A stretch of DNA of 64,000 nt from Actinomycetota bacterium (GTDB lineage: Bacteria; Actinomycetota; Actinomycetes; Nanopelagicales; Nanopelagicaceae): assembly GCA_016870795.1 (NCBI GenBank), contig VGAJ01000002.1, positions 1 to 64,000 of the forward strand, read 5' to 3'. Of the stretch, positions 18,487 to 26,689 are shown piece after piece. The notes beneath the pieces were generated by a model. The model was not told where the DNA came from, did not search any database, and worked only from the letters and a program-made list of their open reading frames with translations. The position numbers and the translations under genes were made by a program. How positions within the stretch are numbered: the first letter of the stretch is position 1; the number at the start of each line of letters is the position of its first letter.

Positions 18487-19210
18487 TCTGGTCTATCCCC
18501 CAGTTATAAAACTAGTTCGTGCGTTTTGGAAGTATCTAGATCTGCGATTCACTTTTTACGGACAGAGTCATATTCCAAATAAGGGTCCAGCAATTCTTGC
18601 TATGAATCATGTTGGCTATCTTGATTTTGCACTAGCTGGAACAGCCTTTCTTCCCACTTCCCGCTTAGTTAGATTTATGGCAAAGAAAGAAATCTTTGAT
18701 CATCCAATAGCCGGTCCGCTAATGCGCGGTATGAAACATATCAGCGTTGATCGAAGTAATGGCGCCCCTTCTTTTCTTGCAGCTCTTAAGGCTCTTGATA
18801 AAGGTGAGATCGTTGGTGTTTTTCCGGAAGCAACGATTTCTCAAAGCTTTGAGCTTAAAGATATGAAGAGCGGCGTTATTCGCCTAGCTATGGAATCTGG
18901 CGCTCCAATCCTTCCGATGGTGATTTGGGGCTCGCAGCGAGTGTGGAGCAAGAAGTTGCCGAAGAACTTGTCTCGAAGCAGTATCCCTATCTTTATTTCC
19001 ATTGGGCCACTTCGATATATCAAGAAAGGCACTGATATCGATAGAGAGCTCGCCGCTCTTAAAGAAGCGATGGCTAAATTACTAAATCAAGTTCAGAGTG
19101 ATTATCCTGACCCCCATAAGGGCGCTAGATGGGCGCCAGCAAGGCTCGGTGGAAGCGCTCCAAGCCCTGCAGAACTTGAAGATAAGAAAAGAAATAAAAA
19201 GGAGAGTTGA
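18479..19210 (+). CDS. 1-acylglycerol-3-phosphate acyltransferase family (PlsC-like)
   Basis: Membrane-associated acyltransferase of phospholipid synthesis, 243 residues. The catalytic HX4D is NHVGYLD (about residues 43-49), followed by FMAKKEIF, the phosphate-binding VFPEATIS and [12 protein letters not shown]-terminal basic/Ser-Pro tail (about 205-243) is of low complexity. It overlaps lipA by 8 bp, so it belongs to the lipB-lipA operon. A second PlsC-type gene lies at 33606-34367; which one is the essential PlsC is not clear. Confidence 0.87.
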   Translation: MADLVYPPVIKLVRAFWKYLDLRFTFYGQSHIPNKGPAILAMNHVGYLDFALAGTAFLPTSRLVRFMAKKEIFDHPIAGPLMRGMKHISVDRSNGAPSFLAALKALDKGEIVGVFPEATISQSFELKDMKSGVIRLAMESGAPILPMVIWGSQRVWSKKLPKNLSRSSIPIFISIGPLRYIKKGTDIDRELAALKEAMAKLLNQVQSDYPDPHKGARWAPARLGGSAPSPAELEDKKRNKKES

Positions 19211-19213
19211 GAG

Positions 19214-19897
19214 ATGTTTGGTAGAAAGAAGAAGGATCCCAACGCTCCTAAGAAAGTCAGATTTAAAACGATTCGCGATGCTTACTCCCTTGCTCGCAAG
19301 CATTACAAGTTTGTCTCTCTCCGCTGCCTCGCTGTCTTTGCGCCACTTTGGGGCGCAGGAATTGGAATTGGAGCCTTCTTTGACCGACCAGGTTATGCAG
19401 CTTTTCTAACCTTTCCACTCGCTTTTCTTGGCGCTTTCTTTTACTTTACGCGACTTGCCGGAAATGCTGCCTACGCATCAATTGAGGGACAGCCTGGCGC
19501 TGGAGCCAGTGTTTTAATGTCAATTCGTAAAGGCTGGACCATTACTCCAGCAGTAAATGTTAATAAGAACCAAGATATGGTTCATCGCGCAGTTGGTAAA
19601 GCTGGAGTAGTTCTAGTTGGCGAAGGTGGCCATGCACTTAGATCCCTGCTTACAGATGAGAAGCGAAAGATGGAGCGCTTTGCCCCAGGTGTTCCTATCC
19701 ATGAAATAGTAATTGGAAATGAAAAAGATCAAGTCTCGGTTCGAAAACTACAGAAGAGAATGAAAAAATTTCCTAAAAAGCTCTCAACAGTTCAGGTGCG
19801 AGAGCTGCGAGCAAGACTTAAATCAGTTGGCGGGCTTAATATTCCGCTTCCAAAAGGTCCCATGCCTAAGAACATGAGGATGCCTAAGCCTCGTTAA
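19214..19897 (+). CDS. DUF4191 family membrane protein
   Basis: Conserved actinobacterial protein of unknown function, 227 residues, usual position after lipA. It has a basic N-terminus (MFGRKKKDPNAPKKVR), two hydrophobic helices (about 38-55 and 60-80), then a long soluble domain with the recognisable GWTITPAVNVNKNQDMVHRA and GEGGHALRSLL segments and a Lys/Pro-rich tail. It follows the acyltransferase by 3 bp. Its stop and that of the convergent RDD gene overlap in TTAA. Confidence 0.82.
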   Translation: MFGRKKKDPNAPKKVRFKTIRDAYSLARKHYKFVSLRCLAVFAPLWGAGIGIGAFFDRPGYAAFLTFPLAFLGAFFYFTRLAGNAAYASIEGQPGAGASVLMSIRKGWTITPAVNVNKNQDMVHRAVGKAGVVLVGEGGHALRSLLTDEKRKMERFAPGVPIHEIVIGNEKDQVSVRKLQKRMKKFPKKLSTVQVRELRARLKSVGGLNIPLPKGPMPKNMRMPKPR

Positions 19898-20265
19898 GCT
19901 CGTTTCTTACTAACTCTCATTACAACAGACTTAGCAGCACGGTCATGTAGACCCCTGCCATCTTTATCAGTAACAACAGCTGGAATAACAAGTGCTATGA
20001 GGATTGTGCGAAGCAGAATTGGCCCCGGGCGTAGGAAGAGATTATCTGGCCAACTTAAAACTCTTAAGCCCATAACTCTCTGTCCTGCAGATGCCCCGCC
20101 AAGTGATGTAAGTAGGGAAACCTCTAAAACAAAAACTCCAAGGCGAAACAGCGATGGTCCAAGCGCGCTTGCTTGCAAGGGATAAACCAGAGCCGCAGTA
20201 AATGATGCAATAGCCCAATCAATGCATAGCGCCAGCACTCGCCGGCCAAGTCCTGCCCGTTCCAT
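19894..20265 (-). CDS. RDD family membrane protein
   Basis: Small membrane protein of 123 residues with the RDD signature at its start: the Arg in GLGRRVLALCIDW and the two Asp positions are consistent with the family, and GGASAGQRVMGLRVL is the typical second conserved segment. Two to three hydrophobic stretches are visible. Function unknown; RDD proteins are often proposed to be transporters. It commonly neighbours DUF4191 and glnA in Actinobacteria, as here. Confidence 0.8.
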   Translation of the reverse strand: MERAGLGRRVLALCIDWAIASFTAALVYPLQASALGPSLFRLGVFVLEVSLLTSLGGASAGQRVMGLRVLSWPDNLFLRPGPILLRTILIALVIPAVVTDKDGRGLHDRAAKSVVMRVSKKRA

Positions 20266-20307
20266 AGGCTCAACCTAACTAAAAAAGCTCCCTTAGGCCC
20301 GTTTTAT

Positions 20308-20345
20308 GAAACATAGCCGTAACCCACCGGTTATGGATATTTCAC
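20308..20345 (+). promoter_or_regulatory. Possible GlnR-type operator upstream of glnA
   Basis: Half-sites at 11-bp steps: GAAAC (20308-20312), N6, GTAAC (20319-20323), N6, GTTAT (20330-20334), N6, TTCAC (20341-20345). The first pair fits the GlnR half-site alphabet (GTnAC and GAAAC alternating at 11 bp). It sits directly upstream of a possible -10 (TAGCCT, 20351-20356). No GlnR gene is in the window, so binding is inference. Confidence 0.4.
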
Positions 20346-20421
20346 CGCCCTAGCCTAGGTTTGGGCCATTGCTAGAGAGCTCAACGTGGAGCTAAAGATG
20401 AAGAAAAACCTCAGGAGAGAA

Positions 20422-21852
20422 ATGTTTAAAAATTCTGCAGAAGTTTTGAATTACATAAAGAAAGAAAATGTTGCACTTGTTGATGTTCGCTTCACCGATC
20501 TGCCTGGTCTGCAGCATCACTTCAACGTTCCCGTTTCGCAATTTACTGAAGATGTCTTTAAAGATGGTCTGATGTTTGATGGTTCCTCAATTAGAGGTTT
20601 CCAATCTATTCATGAATCAGATATGAAACTTCTTCCAGCACCAGAGACAGCATTTATTGATCCATTTAGAACTGAAAAAACTTTAGTTCTTCATTTCTCA
20701 GTAGTAAATCCTAATGATAACTCGGCATATAGTAGAGACCCACGCCAGATTGTTAATAAGGCAGTGGAATATATGAGATCTACTGGAATTGCAGATACCG
20801 CATACTTTGCTCCTGAGGCTGAGTTCTATGTCTTTGATCGCGTTAAATTCCAAACACGTATGAATACCGGCTTCTATGAAGTTGATTCATATGAAGGAGC
20901 TTGGAATACTGGAATTGATGATGATCCAGATGGCACACCAAATCGTGGCTATCGCACCAGAATTAAAGGCGGGTATTTCCCAGTCTCTCCAACTGATCAA
21001 TTTGCTGATCTGCGCGATCAGATGGTTATGAATCTTGCCAAAGTTGGTCTTGATGTAGAGCGCGCACACCATGAAGTTGGAACTGCAGGTCAGATGGAGA
21101 TCAACTATCGCTTCAATGACATCCTTCATGCCGGCGATGATCTAATGAAGTTTAAATACATCATTAAGAACACTGCTTGGGCTGCTGGAAAGACTGTGAC
21201 CTTTATGCCAAAGCCACTCTTTGGCGATAATGGCTCTGGAATGCATGTTCACCAATCACTTTGGAAAGATGGCAAACCACTTATGTGGGGCGATGGTTAT
21301 GCAAATCTTTCTGATACTGCGCGCTGGTATATCGGAGGTCTTCTCAAGCATGCTCCTTCACTACTTGCGTTTACCAACCCAACCGTGAACTCTTATAAGC
21401 GTCTTGTTCCAGGATATGAAGCTCCAGTAAATCTTGTTTACTCAGCTCGTAACCGCTCAGCCTGTATCCGTATCCCAATTACAGGATCTAGCCCTAAGGC
21501 AAAGCGCATTGAGTTCCGATGCCCAGATCCATCTTCAAATCCATATCTTGCATTTGCTGCGATCTTGATGGCCGGCCTTGATGGAATCACAAATAAGATC
21601 GAACCACCAAAGCCAGTCGATAAAGATCTCTACGAATTAGAGGGAGCCGAAGCTAAGGCAATTGCCCAAGTACCTGGCTCGCTAGATGCTGTTATCGATA
21701 ATCTTGAAGGAGATAACGACTTCTTAACTCGCGGCGGAGTCTTTACTAAAGACTTGATCGATACCTGGATTGATTGGAAGCGTAAGTCAGAAATTGATTA
21801 CGTACGCTTGCGTCCTCATCCAGCAGAGTTTGAACTCTATTACGATATCTAA
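20422..21852 (+). CDS. glnA: Glutamine synthetase type I
   Basis: ATP-dependent amidation of glutamate to glutamine; dodecameric cytosolic enzyme. The ATG at 20422 gives 476 residues starting [12 protein letters not shown], matching the family N-terminus, with AGGAGA 3-8 nt upstream; in-frame upstream GTG 20386 and ATG 20398 would add an uncharacteristic basic leader. Motifs: [34 protein letters not shown], and NRSACIRIP. The adenylylation-site region [19 protein letters not shown] (tyrosine about residue 408) is kept, consistent with control by GlnE. An intrinsic terminator follows. Confidence 0.97.
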   Translation: MFKNSAEVLNYIKKENVALVDVRFTDLPGLQHHFNVPVSQFTEDVFKDGLMFDGSSIRGFQSIHESDMKLLPAPETAFIDPFRTEKTLVLHFSVVNPNDNSAYSRDPRQIVNKAVEYMRSTGIADTAYFAPEAEFYVFDRVKFQTRMNTGFYEVDSYEGAWNTGIDDDPDGTPNRGYRTRIKGGYFPVSPTDQFADLRDQMVMNLAKVGLDVERAHHEVGTAGQMEINYRFNDILHAGDDLMKFKYIIKNTAWAAGKTVTFMPKPLFGDNGSGMHVHQSLWKDGKPLMWGDGYANLSDTARWYIGGLLKHAPSLLAFTNPTVNSYKRLVPGYEAPVNLVYSARNRSACIRIPITGSSPKAKRIEFRCPDPSSNPYLAFAAILMAGLDGITNKIEPPKPVDKDLYELEGAEAKAIAQVPGSLDAVIDNLEGDNDFLTRGGVFTKDLIDTWIDWKRKSEIDYVRLRPHPAEFELYYDI

Positions 21853-21868
21853 ACTCAAGAGTTAGAAG

Positions 21869-21900
21869 AGAGGGTCTGCTTAGGCAGGCCCTCTTTTTTT
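21869..21900 (+). terminator. Rho-independent terminator of glnA
   Basis: An 11-bp stem (21869-21879 with 21884-21894, one G-T wobble) closes a TTAG tetraloop and is followed by a run of T to 21900. It is 17 nt after the glnA stop and its T-tract overlaps the stop codon of the convergent M48 gene. Confidence 0.92.
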
Positions 21901-23116
21901 ATTCTAAGTTCTTCAATCTTTGCAGAAGTGTTGGATGAGTGTAATTGAATGCCACATAAGCAGGATGGGGCGAGAGATTTGCAAGGCTATCGGTGGAGAT
22001 TTTGCTTAAAGCACTTCGCATAGGTTCAGTTTTATAGGTTTGTTTAGCAAAGGTATCGGCCTCATATTCGTTATGACGAGACCAGGTGTTATTTATTAAA
22101 CCTAGGAAAATACTAAGTGGCGTAAAGAGAATGAAGAATGCTAGCGCTGAGAGATGAAAGCTACTCTCACTTGCCCCTAGTGCGGTTGAGAGCTCCGAAT
22201 AGCCAAGAAGAAATCCCAAGAGAGCAAAAGTTGCAAAGGTTTGGATATTGCTAAAGATAAACATTGAGAGAGTATGTTTCTTTTTGTAGTGGCCTATTTC
22301 ATGGGCTAAAACAGCAATGATTTCTGTAGTGGTAAGTTTCTCAATTAAGGTATCAAATAAGACAATGGTCTTGCTTGAACCAAGTCCACTAAAAAAAGCA
22401 TTTGCCTTCGATGATCTCTTCGAGCCATCCATTACAAATAGGCGACCTAAGTTATAGCCTTGTGAAGCGCAATACTTTTCAATTCCTTGCTTTAGTGGTC
22501 CATCTTTAATTGGCTCTAATTTATTAAAAAGCGGTAGGATTAATGTTGTTCCAAACATAAACATTAGAAGCGAGAAGACGGCTAAAAGGGCCCAAGCAAG
22601 AATCCAGAAATTTCCACCAAGCTGTTGGTAGAACCAGAGAACTGCTGTTAGCAAGCTGCCCCCTATAAGGGTTGCAAGAGCTGCTCCTTTAATAGTGTCT
22701 GTGAAAAATACCTTTGGAGTAGTTTTATTAAACCCATATTTCTCTTCAATTTTAAAGGTTCCATAAAGAGTAAATGGAAGGTTTAGCAGATACGAGATAA
22801 CACTGAGTGAGGCGATAAAGAGCAGGGATACCAAAATCTGATTATCAAAGATGCTCCTTGCCCAATTATCAAGTGATGCAAACCAGCCATAGCTAAGGGC
22901 AAAGATGAGAATCAGAGTTGAGATAGTTGATGAAATAAATCCAAAATGGGTCTTCTCTGCGCTGTAACTAATTGATCTCTCCCGCTCTTTAGCATCATAG
23001 AGATGGGCAATCTTGGGATCTAAGGCATTTCTTGCAGTGGATAGGTTTAAGTTATCCAGGATTGATTCGATTACGTAAGCGGCAAGGACTATTACTACTA
23101 AGGCAGTTAAAAGCAT
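21899..23116 (-). CDS. M48 family metallopeptidase (Ste24-like)
   Basis: Integral membrane zinc protease, 405 residues. The metal motif HEXXH is HEIGHYKKKH (about residue 272), with a third ligand Glu downstream in NEYEADTFAKQ. Multiple helices precede and follow the catalytic domain; the N-terminal region with NLSTARNALDPKI and the GTFKIEEKYGFNKTT segment is typical of CAAX-protease/Ste24 homologues. Bacterial members are thought to act in membrane protein quality control. It is leaderless by layout: TACCCT, 6 nt, ATG, in a 29-bp divergent space shared with the next gene. Confidence 0.9.
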   Translation of the reverse strand: MLLTALVVIVLAAYVIESILDNLNLSTARNALDPKIAHLYDAKERERSISYSAEKTHFGFISSTISTLILIFALSYGWFASLDNWARSIFDNQILVSLLFIASLSVISYLLNLPFTLYGTFKIEEKYGFNKTTPKVFFTDTIKGAALATLIGGSLLTAVLWFYQQLGGNFWILAWALLAVFSLLMFMFGTTLILPLFNKLEPIKDGPLKQGIEKYCASQGYNLGRLFVMDGSKRSSKANAFFSGLGSSKTIVLFDTLIEKLTTTEIIAVLAHEIGHYKKKHTLSMFIFSNIQTFATFALLGFLLGYSELSTALGASESSFHLSALAFFILFTPLSIFLGLINNTWSRHNEYEADTFAKQTYKTEPMRSALSKISTDSLANLSPHPAYVAFNYTHPTLLQRLKNLE

Positions 23117-23122
23117 TTTCTT

Positions 23123-23139
23123 AGGGTAGCCGATAGGCT
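23123..23139. promoter_or_regulatory. Back-to-back leaderless promoters for M48 protease and glutamine amidotransferase
   Basis: Minus strand: TACCCT (23123-23128), 6 nt, ATG 23116. Plus strand: TAGGCT (23134-23139), 6 nt, ATG 23146. The two hexamers are 5 bp apart, so polymerases on the two promoters must exclude one another. Confidence 0.55.
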
Positions 23140-23145
23140 CGCCTT

Positions 23146-23880
23146 ATGTGTCGACTCATGGCCTATAGTTCAAAAACCCCAGTCAATCTCCCCGAATTTA
23201 TGGGCCAGGGCTTTAGCGACTTTCTTAAACTCTCAGAGGTTCATAACGATTCCTGGGGTCTAGCTCTTGCTAATCCAGATAGCGCAACGGTAATTAAAGA
23301 AGTGGCAAGCGCCGCATCTAGCGCTAGGTTTAGTGAAGTCATTAGCAATCAAAGCGCGCCAGGGGCTCTACTTCACTTTAGATGGGCCTCCCCTGGCCTT
23401 GGAGTCACTCACGAAAATGCACATCCATTTAGCTTTGAAGATATCGCCTTTATCCATAATGGCGCCCTTAGCCCTTATGAAGCTGTTAAATCACTGGTTG
23501 CTCCAGAATTTGAATCACTTAGAGAGGGTGATACCGATAGCGAGCTCTTCTTTCTCTATCTTCTAACTGAGATTAAAGCCATTGGATTTGTAGATGGAGT
23601 GGTTAAGGGGATAAAGAATCTAAAGCAGAACTTTGATTATAGCTCAATTAATTCCATGATTATCAACTCTGACTACCTAATTGTGGTTAGTGAACATGAT
23701 CCTTTAAATAAACCAAGTTGGACCGATGATCTCTACTACCAACTGCGCTTTCGCATCGATGAAAACGGTGTTGCAGTTGCCTCCTCAGGCTGGGATCAAA
23801 GCGGCTGGATATTGATGGATAATCACTCAATTCTTATTGTTAATCGCCATGATTTAACTCATCAGATTAAGGCAATATAG
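23146..23880 (+). CDS. Class II glutamine amidotransferase (EgtC/YafJ-like)
   Basis: N-terminal nucleophile amidohydrolase, 244 residues. MCRLMAYSS places the catalytic Cys at position 2, to be exposed by Met removal; NDSWGLALA, LLHFRWASPGLGVTHENAHPF, IHNGALSPYE and DTDSELFF are the glutamine-pocket motifs. Related proteins hydrolyse gamma-glutamyl compounds, as EgtC does in ergothioneine synthesis, but egtA/B/D are not nearby, so the substrate is open. The leaderless-type promoter fits the requirement for an exact N-terminus. Confidence 0.85.
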   Translation: MCRLMAYSSKTPVNLPEFMGQGFSDFLKLSEVHNDSWGLALANPDSATVIKEVASAASSARFSEVISNQSAPGALLHFRWASPGLGVTHENAHPFSFEDIAFIHNGALSPYEAVKSLVAPEFESLREGDTDSELFFLYLLTEIKAIGFVDGVVKGIKNLKQNFDYSSINSMIINSDYLIVVSEHDPLNKPSWTDDLYYQLRFRIDENGVAVASSGWDQSGWILMDNHSILIVNRHDLTHQIKAI

Positions 23881-23881
23881 A

Positions 23882-24826
23882 TTAGCTAGCTGGTTCTTTC
23901 TTTATCCGCTCAACTGATACCACCAAGATAACTCCAATCAAAATAATCAATCCTCCGATTGCATATGCGCTAGTGATTAATTCATCAAGAAATATTGCGC
24001 CAAGTGCCACTGCAATTATCGGATTAACATAGGCATAAGTTGCAGTAAGTGACACAGGGGCATTAGCAACTAGCCAGAGATATGCGGTATATGCCGCGAT
24101 TGATCCAAAAAAGACTAGATAGAAAAACCATAGCCAAGACCAGTTGGTTGCATCAAGAAAGTCAGATATCGATTCTCCCTTAATAAATCCTGCCAGTGTC
24201 AGAGAGGCTCCCCCAGCCAACATTTCATAGGCAGTAAAGACAAGAGTATTTTTAGGAAGTCGAAACCTTGGAGCTAGAAATGTTCCAAGAGCCCAACCAA
24301 TATTTCCCAGAAGTACCAAGAGCATAAAGAGAAAGAGCTTGAAATTTTCAATATCGCTAACTGGAGTAATGCTTCCAGGCTTAAGTAGAAGAGCTACCCC
24401 AGCAAAACCGATCACTAAACCTAGCCAGGACATTTTTACCAATCGCTCACCAGAGATGGTGCGAAAGATTGCTATCCAGAGCGGAAGCGCTGCAATTATT
24501 AGCGCAACAATGCCTGAGGGGACATAAGCCTGGGCTATGGAGACTGTCCCGATACCAAATCCAAGAAGTAAGAAACCCATTAGAAGCGAGCTTTTTAGCT
24601 CTGCTCTAGGAATTCTAAGCTCACTACTCCCCTGGCGAAGCGAAATGATTAGAGCAAGAAGTAATCCTGCAATTAAAAAGCGAATCCCCATTGCCAGAAG
24701 TGGCGGCATACTCTCGATTACATAGGCAATTGCAAAGTAGGTCGATCCCCAGATGAGATAAACGGTCCAGAGCGAAAGCCAGGTCAGCTGTGACTTTGAT
24801 ATTCCTTGAGACCTCTGAGCGCTCAT
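23882..24826 (-). CDS. EamA/DMT family transporter
   Basis: Drug/metabolite transporter superfamily permease, 314 residues with about ten helices in two EamA repeats (about 18-150 and 165-300). Typical phrases: TVYLIWGSTYFAIAYVIESM at the start of repeat 1, SAALPLWIAIF-like region (ALPLWIAIFRTI), and ATYAYVNPIIAVALGAIFLDE near the end of repeat 2. These are exporters of amino acids, nucleobases or metabolites; the cargo is unknown. It lies one base after the convergent amidotransferase stop and is divergent from cbiM. Confidence 0.87.
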   Translation of the reverse strand: MSAQRSQGISKSQLTWLSLWTVYLIWGSTYFAIAYVIESMPPLLAMGIRFLIAGLLLALIISLRQGSSELRIPRAELKSSLLMGFLLLGFGIGTVSIAQAYVPSGIVALIIAALPLWIAIFRTISGERLVKMSWLGLVIGFAGVALLLKPGSITPVSDIENFKLFLFMLLVLLGNIGWALGTFLAPRFRLPKNTLVFTAYEMLAGGASLTLAGFIKGESISDFLDATNWSWLWFFYLVFFGSIAAYTAYLWLVANAPVSLTATYAYVNPIIAVALGAIFLDELITSAYAIGGLIILIGVILVVSVERIKKEPAS

Positions 24827-24883
24827 GGCGCCACCTTAAGGCCTGAAAATAGAGCTTGAGACCTTTTGGCCTTTGCTATGCAA

Positions 24884-24900
24884 ATGCAAATGATTTGCGT
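24884..24900 (+). promoter_or_regulatory. Nur/Fur-family-like operator upstream of cbiMNQO
   Basis: ATGCAA-N5-TTGCGT at 24884-24900 resembles the Streptomyces nickel regulator Nur box (TTGCAA-N5-TTGCAA), and it contains a perfect 13-bp palindrome GCAAATGATTTGC (24886-24898). It abuts the -10 hexamer TAACAT (24901-24906), so a bound repressor would block the promoter. A second partial copy (ATGCAAATG, 24878-24886) overlaps upstream. Confidence 0.5.
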
Positions 24901-24906
24901 TAACAT
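24901..24906 (+). promoter_or_regulatory. -10 element of leaderless cbiM promoter
   Basis: TAACAT, 6 nt, ATG 24913, directly beside the Nur-like palindrome. Confidence 0.55.
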
Positions 24907-24912
24907 ACGCCT

Positions 24913-25584
24913 ATGCATATCCCTGATGGCTTCATCGATATCCCTACCTCTGCGGCCTTTGGAACCCTTGCTCTTGCTGGCACCGCAATTGCCTTAAAGA
25001 AGGCAAAAACGGAGGTTGATGATCGCACCGCCCCTATGGCTGGGCTGACCGCAGTATTTATCTTTGCAGTTCAGATGCTCAACTTCCCTGTTGCTGCCGG
25101 GACTAGCGGCCATCTCCTTGGTGGTGCGCTGGCAATGGTTTTGGTCGGCCCTTATGCCGCATCTCTTGCAATCACTGTGGTCCTTGGCGTTCAAGCTCTC
25201 CTCTTTGCCGATGGCGGGTTAACTGCTCTCGGGTTAAATGTATTTAATTTAAGTGTTATCGCAGTGCTTGTCAGTTTTCTTGCCTTTAAATTGATGGTAA
25301 AGCTCTTGCCTAAGACAAAATCTGCAATTGCATTAGCTGCAGGAATTGCTGCCTTTGTTTCAGTTCCAATCTCTGCTTCAGCCTTTACTCTGCAATATGC
25401 CATTGGCGGAAATGGAACTGCGCCAGTTGAGACGGTTTTCATAGCGATGTTCTCCACGCATCTCTTGATTGGTATTGGCGAAGCTGTAATTACCGCGCTC
25501 ACAGTCTCAGCAATACTTGCATCAAGATCTGATCTTGTTTATGGCTGGAGCAGAAAAGAAGTTGCGTTGGAGATACGATCCTGA
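24913..25584 (+). CDS. cbiM: Nickel/cobalt ECF transporter substrate-capture protein CbiM
   Basis: S-component-like membrane subunit, 223 residues, for Ni2+ or Co2+. It begins MHIPDGFID, where the N-terminal amine and His2 are metal ligands in this family, so correct Met1 placement is essential; the leaderless promoter (TAACAT, 6 nt, ATG) fixes this start. About six helices follow, with GTSGHLLGGALAMVLVGPY and FADGGLTALGLNVFNL as conserved loops. It heads cbiMNQO with the next gene overlapping by one base. Choice between nickel and cobalt is not decided by sequence; the Nur-like operator favours nickel. Confidence 0.93.
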   Translation: MHIPDGFIDIPTSAAFGTLALAGTAIALKKAKTEVDDRTAPMAGLTAVFIFAVQMLNFPVAAGTSGHLLGGALAMVLVGPYAASLAITVVLGVQALLFADGGLTALGLNVFNLSVIAVLVSFLAFKLMVKLLPKTKSAIALAAGIAAFVSVPISASAFTLQYAIGGNGTAPVETVFIAMFSTHLLIGIGEAVITALTVSAILASRSDLVYGWSRKEVALEIRS

Positions 25585-25889
25585 TGAATCAGAGTAAGAA
25601 TAATTTAAAGAAATTCTATGCAATCTTCTTTCTCGCTGCTCTATCTCTCGCAGGGGGACTCTCCTACTACGCATCTTCAAGCCCAGATGGACTAGAAAAA
25701 GTTGCTGAGGATGAAGGATTTTTAGAGAGTGCGAAGGATTCAGCTCTTTCAAACTCACCACTTGCTGATTATGGGCTTGCAGGCCTTGATAATGAGCGCC
25801 TGAGCGTTGGGATCGCCGGAGTAGTTGGAGTCGTTGTTACAGCCATCATCGCACTTGCGCTATTTACTCTGGTTAAGAAGAGAAACTAA
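25584..25889 (+). CDS. cbiN: Ni/Co ECF transporter accessory subunit CbiN
   Basis: Short membrane subunit of 101 residues with two helices: TM1 about residues 10-28, an extracytoplasmic loop containing SSPDGLEKVAEDEGF, and TM2 about 74-96 followed by KKRN. CbiN assists metal loading into CbiM. It overlaps the cbiM stop by one base (TGATG). Downstream, cbiQ lacks an obvious start codon (see that entry). Confidence 0.9.
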   Translation: MNQSKNNLKKFYAIFFLAALSLAGGLSYYASSSPDGLEKVAEDEGFLESAKDSALSNSPLADYGLAGLDNERLSVGIAGVVGVVVTAIIALALFTLVKKRN

Positions 25890-25891
25890 AT

Positions 25892-26674
25892 ATTTCACCT
25901 AAGACTCATGACCATGGTCATGATGTAGGAGAGCGCCTCTATCTACATCGCCATACCTTCATCCATGACCTGCCGCCTCAAATTAAGATCGTGGCTGCTC
26001 TTCTTTTTATATTGGTAGCCGTTGCTACCCCGATAACTAATATCGCCGCTTATATCGCCTACTTTTCACTCATCTGGCTCGCGCTAATAACTGCCAAGAT
26101 TCCACCATTGACGGTGATTAAGCGCAGCCTGATTGAGATTCCCTTTGTCGCATTTGCTCTCTTGATGCCTTTCTTTGGCCAAGGAGAGAGAGTTGATTTT
26201 CTAGGTTTATCTCTCTATCAAGAGGGGATAAATGCTGGCGCAGGAATTATTGCTAAAGCAACTCTTGGAGTGTTAAGCGCAATCCTGCTCTCAGCAACCA
26301 CCACCGCACGAGAGATTTTGCGAGGGCTTGAAATACTCCGCCTTCCAAGCACGCTGGTGCAGATAGCAACATTTATGTTGCGCTATCTCAATGTAGTAAC
26401 CGATGAGATGGAGCGTATGAGCGTTGCAAGAGCCTCAAGAGGTTTTGATGCTAAGGGAATTAGACATTGGAGAGTTTTAGCTAACTCTGCCGGAGCTCTC
26501 TTTATAAGATCATATGAACGCGGCGAGAGAGTTCATCTAGCAATGCTCTCTCGTGGATATGGTGGAGAGCTACCAAAAGAAGAAAGAGAAGAAGTATTAC
26601 CGCAGCAGATCGCACTTGGCTTAGCTCTTCCACTTCTAGCTCTTACATCCCTACTAATTTCGATCTTGATCTAG
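25892..26674 (+). CDS. cbiQ: Ni/Co ECF transporter transmembrane subunit CbiQ (start codon uncertain)
   Basis: Coupling membrane subunit. Conserved CbiQ sequence begins upstream of the first usual start codon: in frame before GTG 25991 one reads HDLPPQIKI, the family's opening motif. Between the in-frame stop at 25874-25876 and 25991 there is no ATG, GTG or TTG. The best candidate is ATT at 25892, 2 bp after the cbiN stop, giving 260 residues with a His-rich leader (six His in about 22 residues); CTG 25970 is the other option. Coupling motifs are visible as RASRGFD and SRGYGG. A real non-canonical start or a sequence error are both possible. Confidence 0.8.
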   Translation: MSPKTHDHGHDVGERLYLHRHTFIHDLPPQIKIVAALLFILVAVATPITNIAAYIAYFSLIWLALITAKIPPLTVIKRSLIEIPFVAFALLMPFFGQGERVDFLGLSLYQEGINAGAGIIAKATLGVLSAILLSATTTAREILRGLEILRLPSTLVQIATFMLRYLNVVTDEMERMSVARASRGFDAKGIRHWRVLANSAGALFIRSYERGERVHLAMLSRGYGGELPKEEREEVLPQQIALGLALPLLALTSLLISILI

Positions 26675-26689
26675 TGGAAATGGAAACAA

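Noticed and set aside
25874-25895. Programmed -1 frameshift fusing cbiN to cbiQ
   Set aside because: The frames differ by -1, but an in-frame stop at 25874 limits slippage to AAG-AGA-AAC, which offers no slippery heptamer with acceptable re-pairing.
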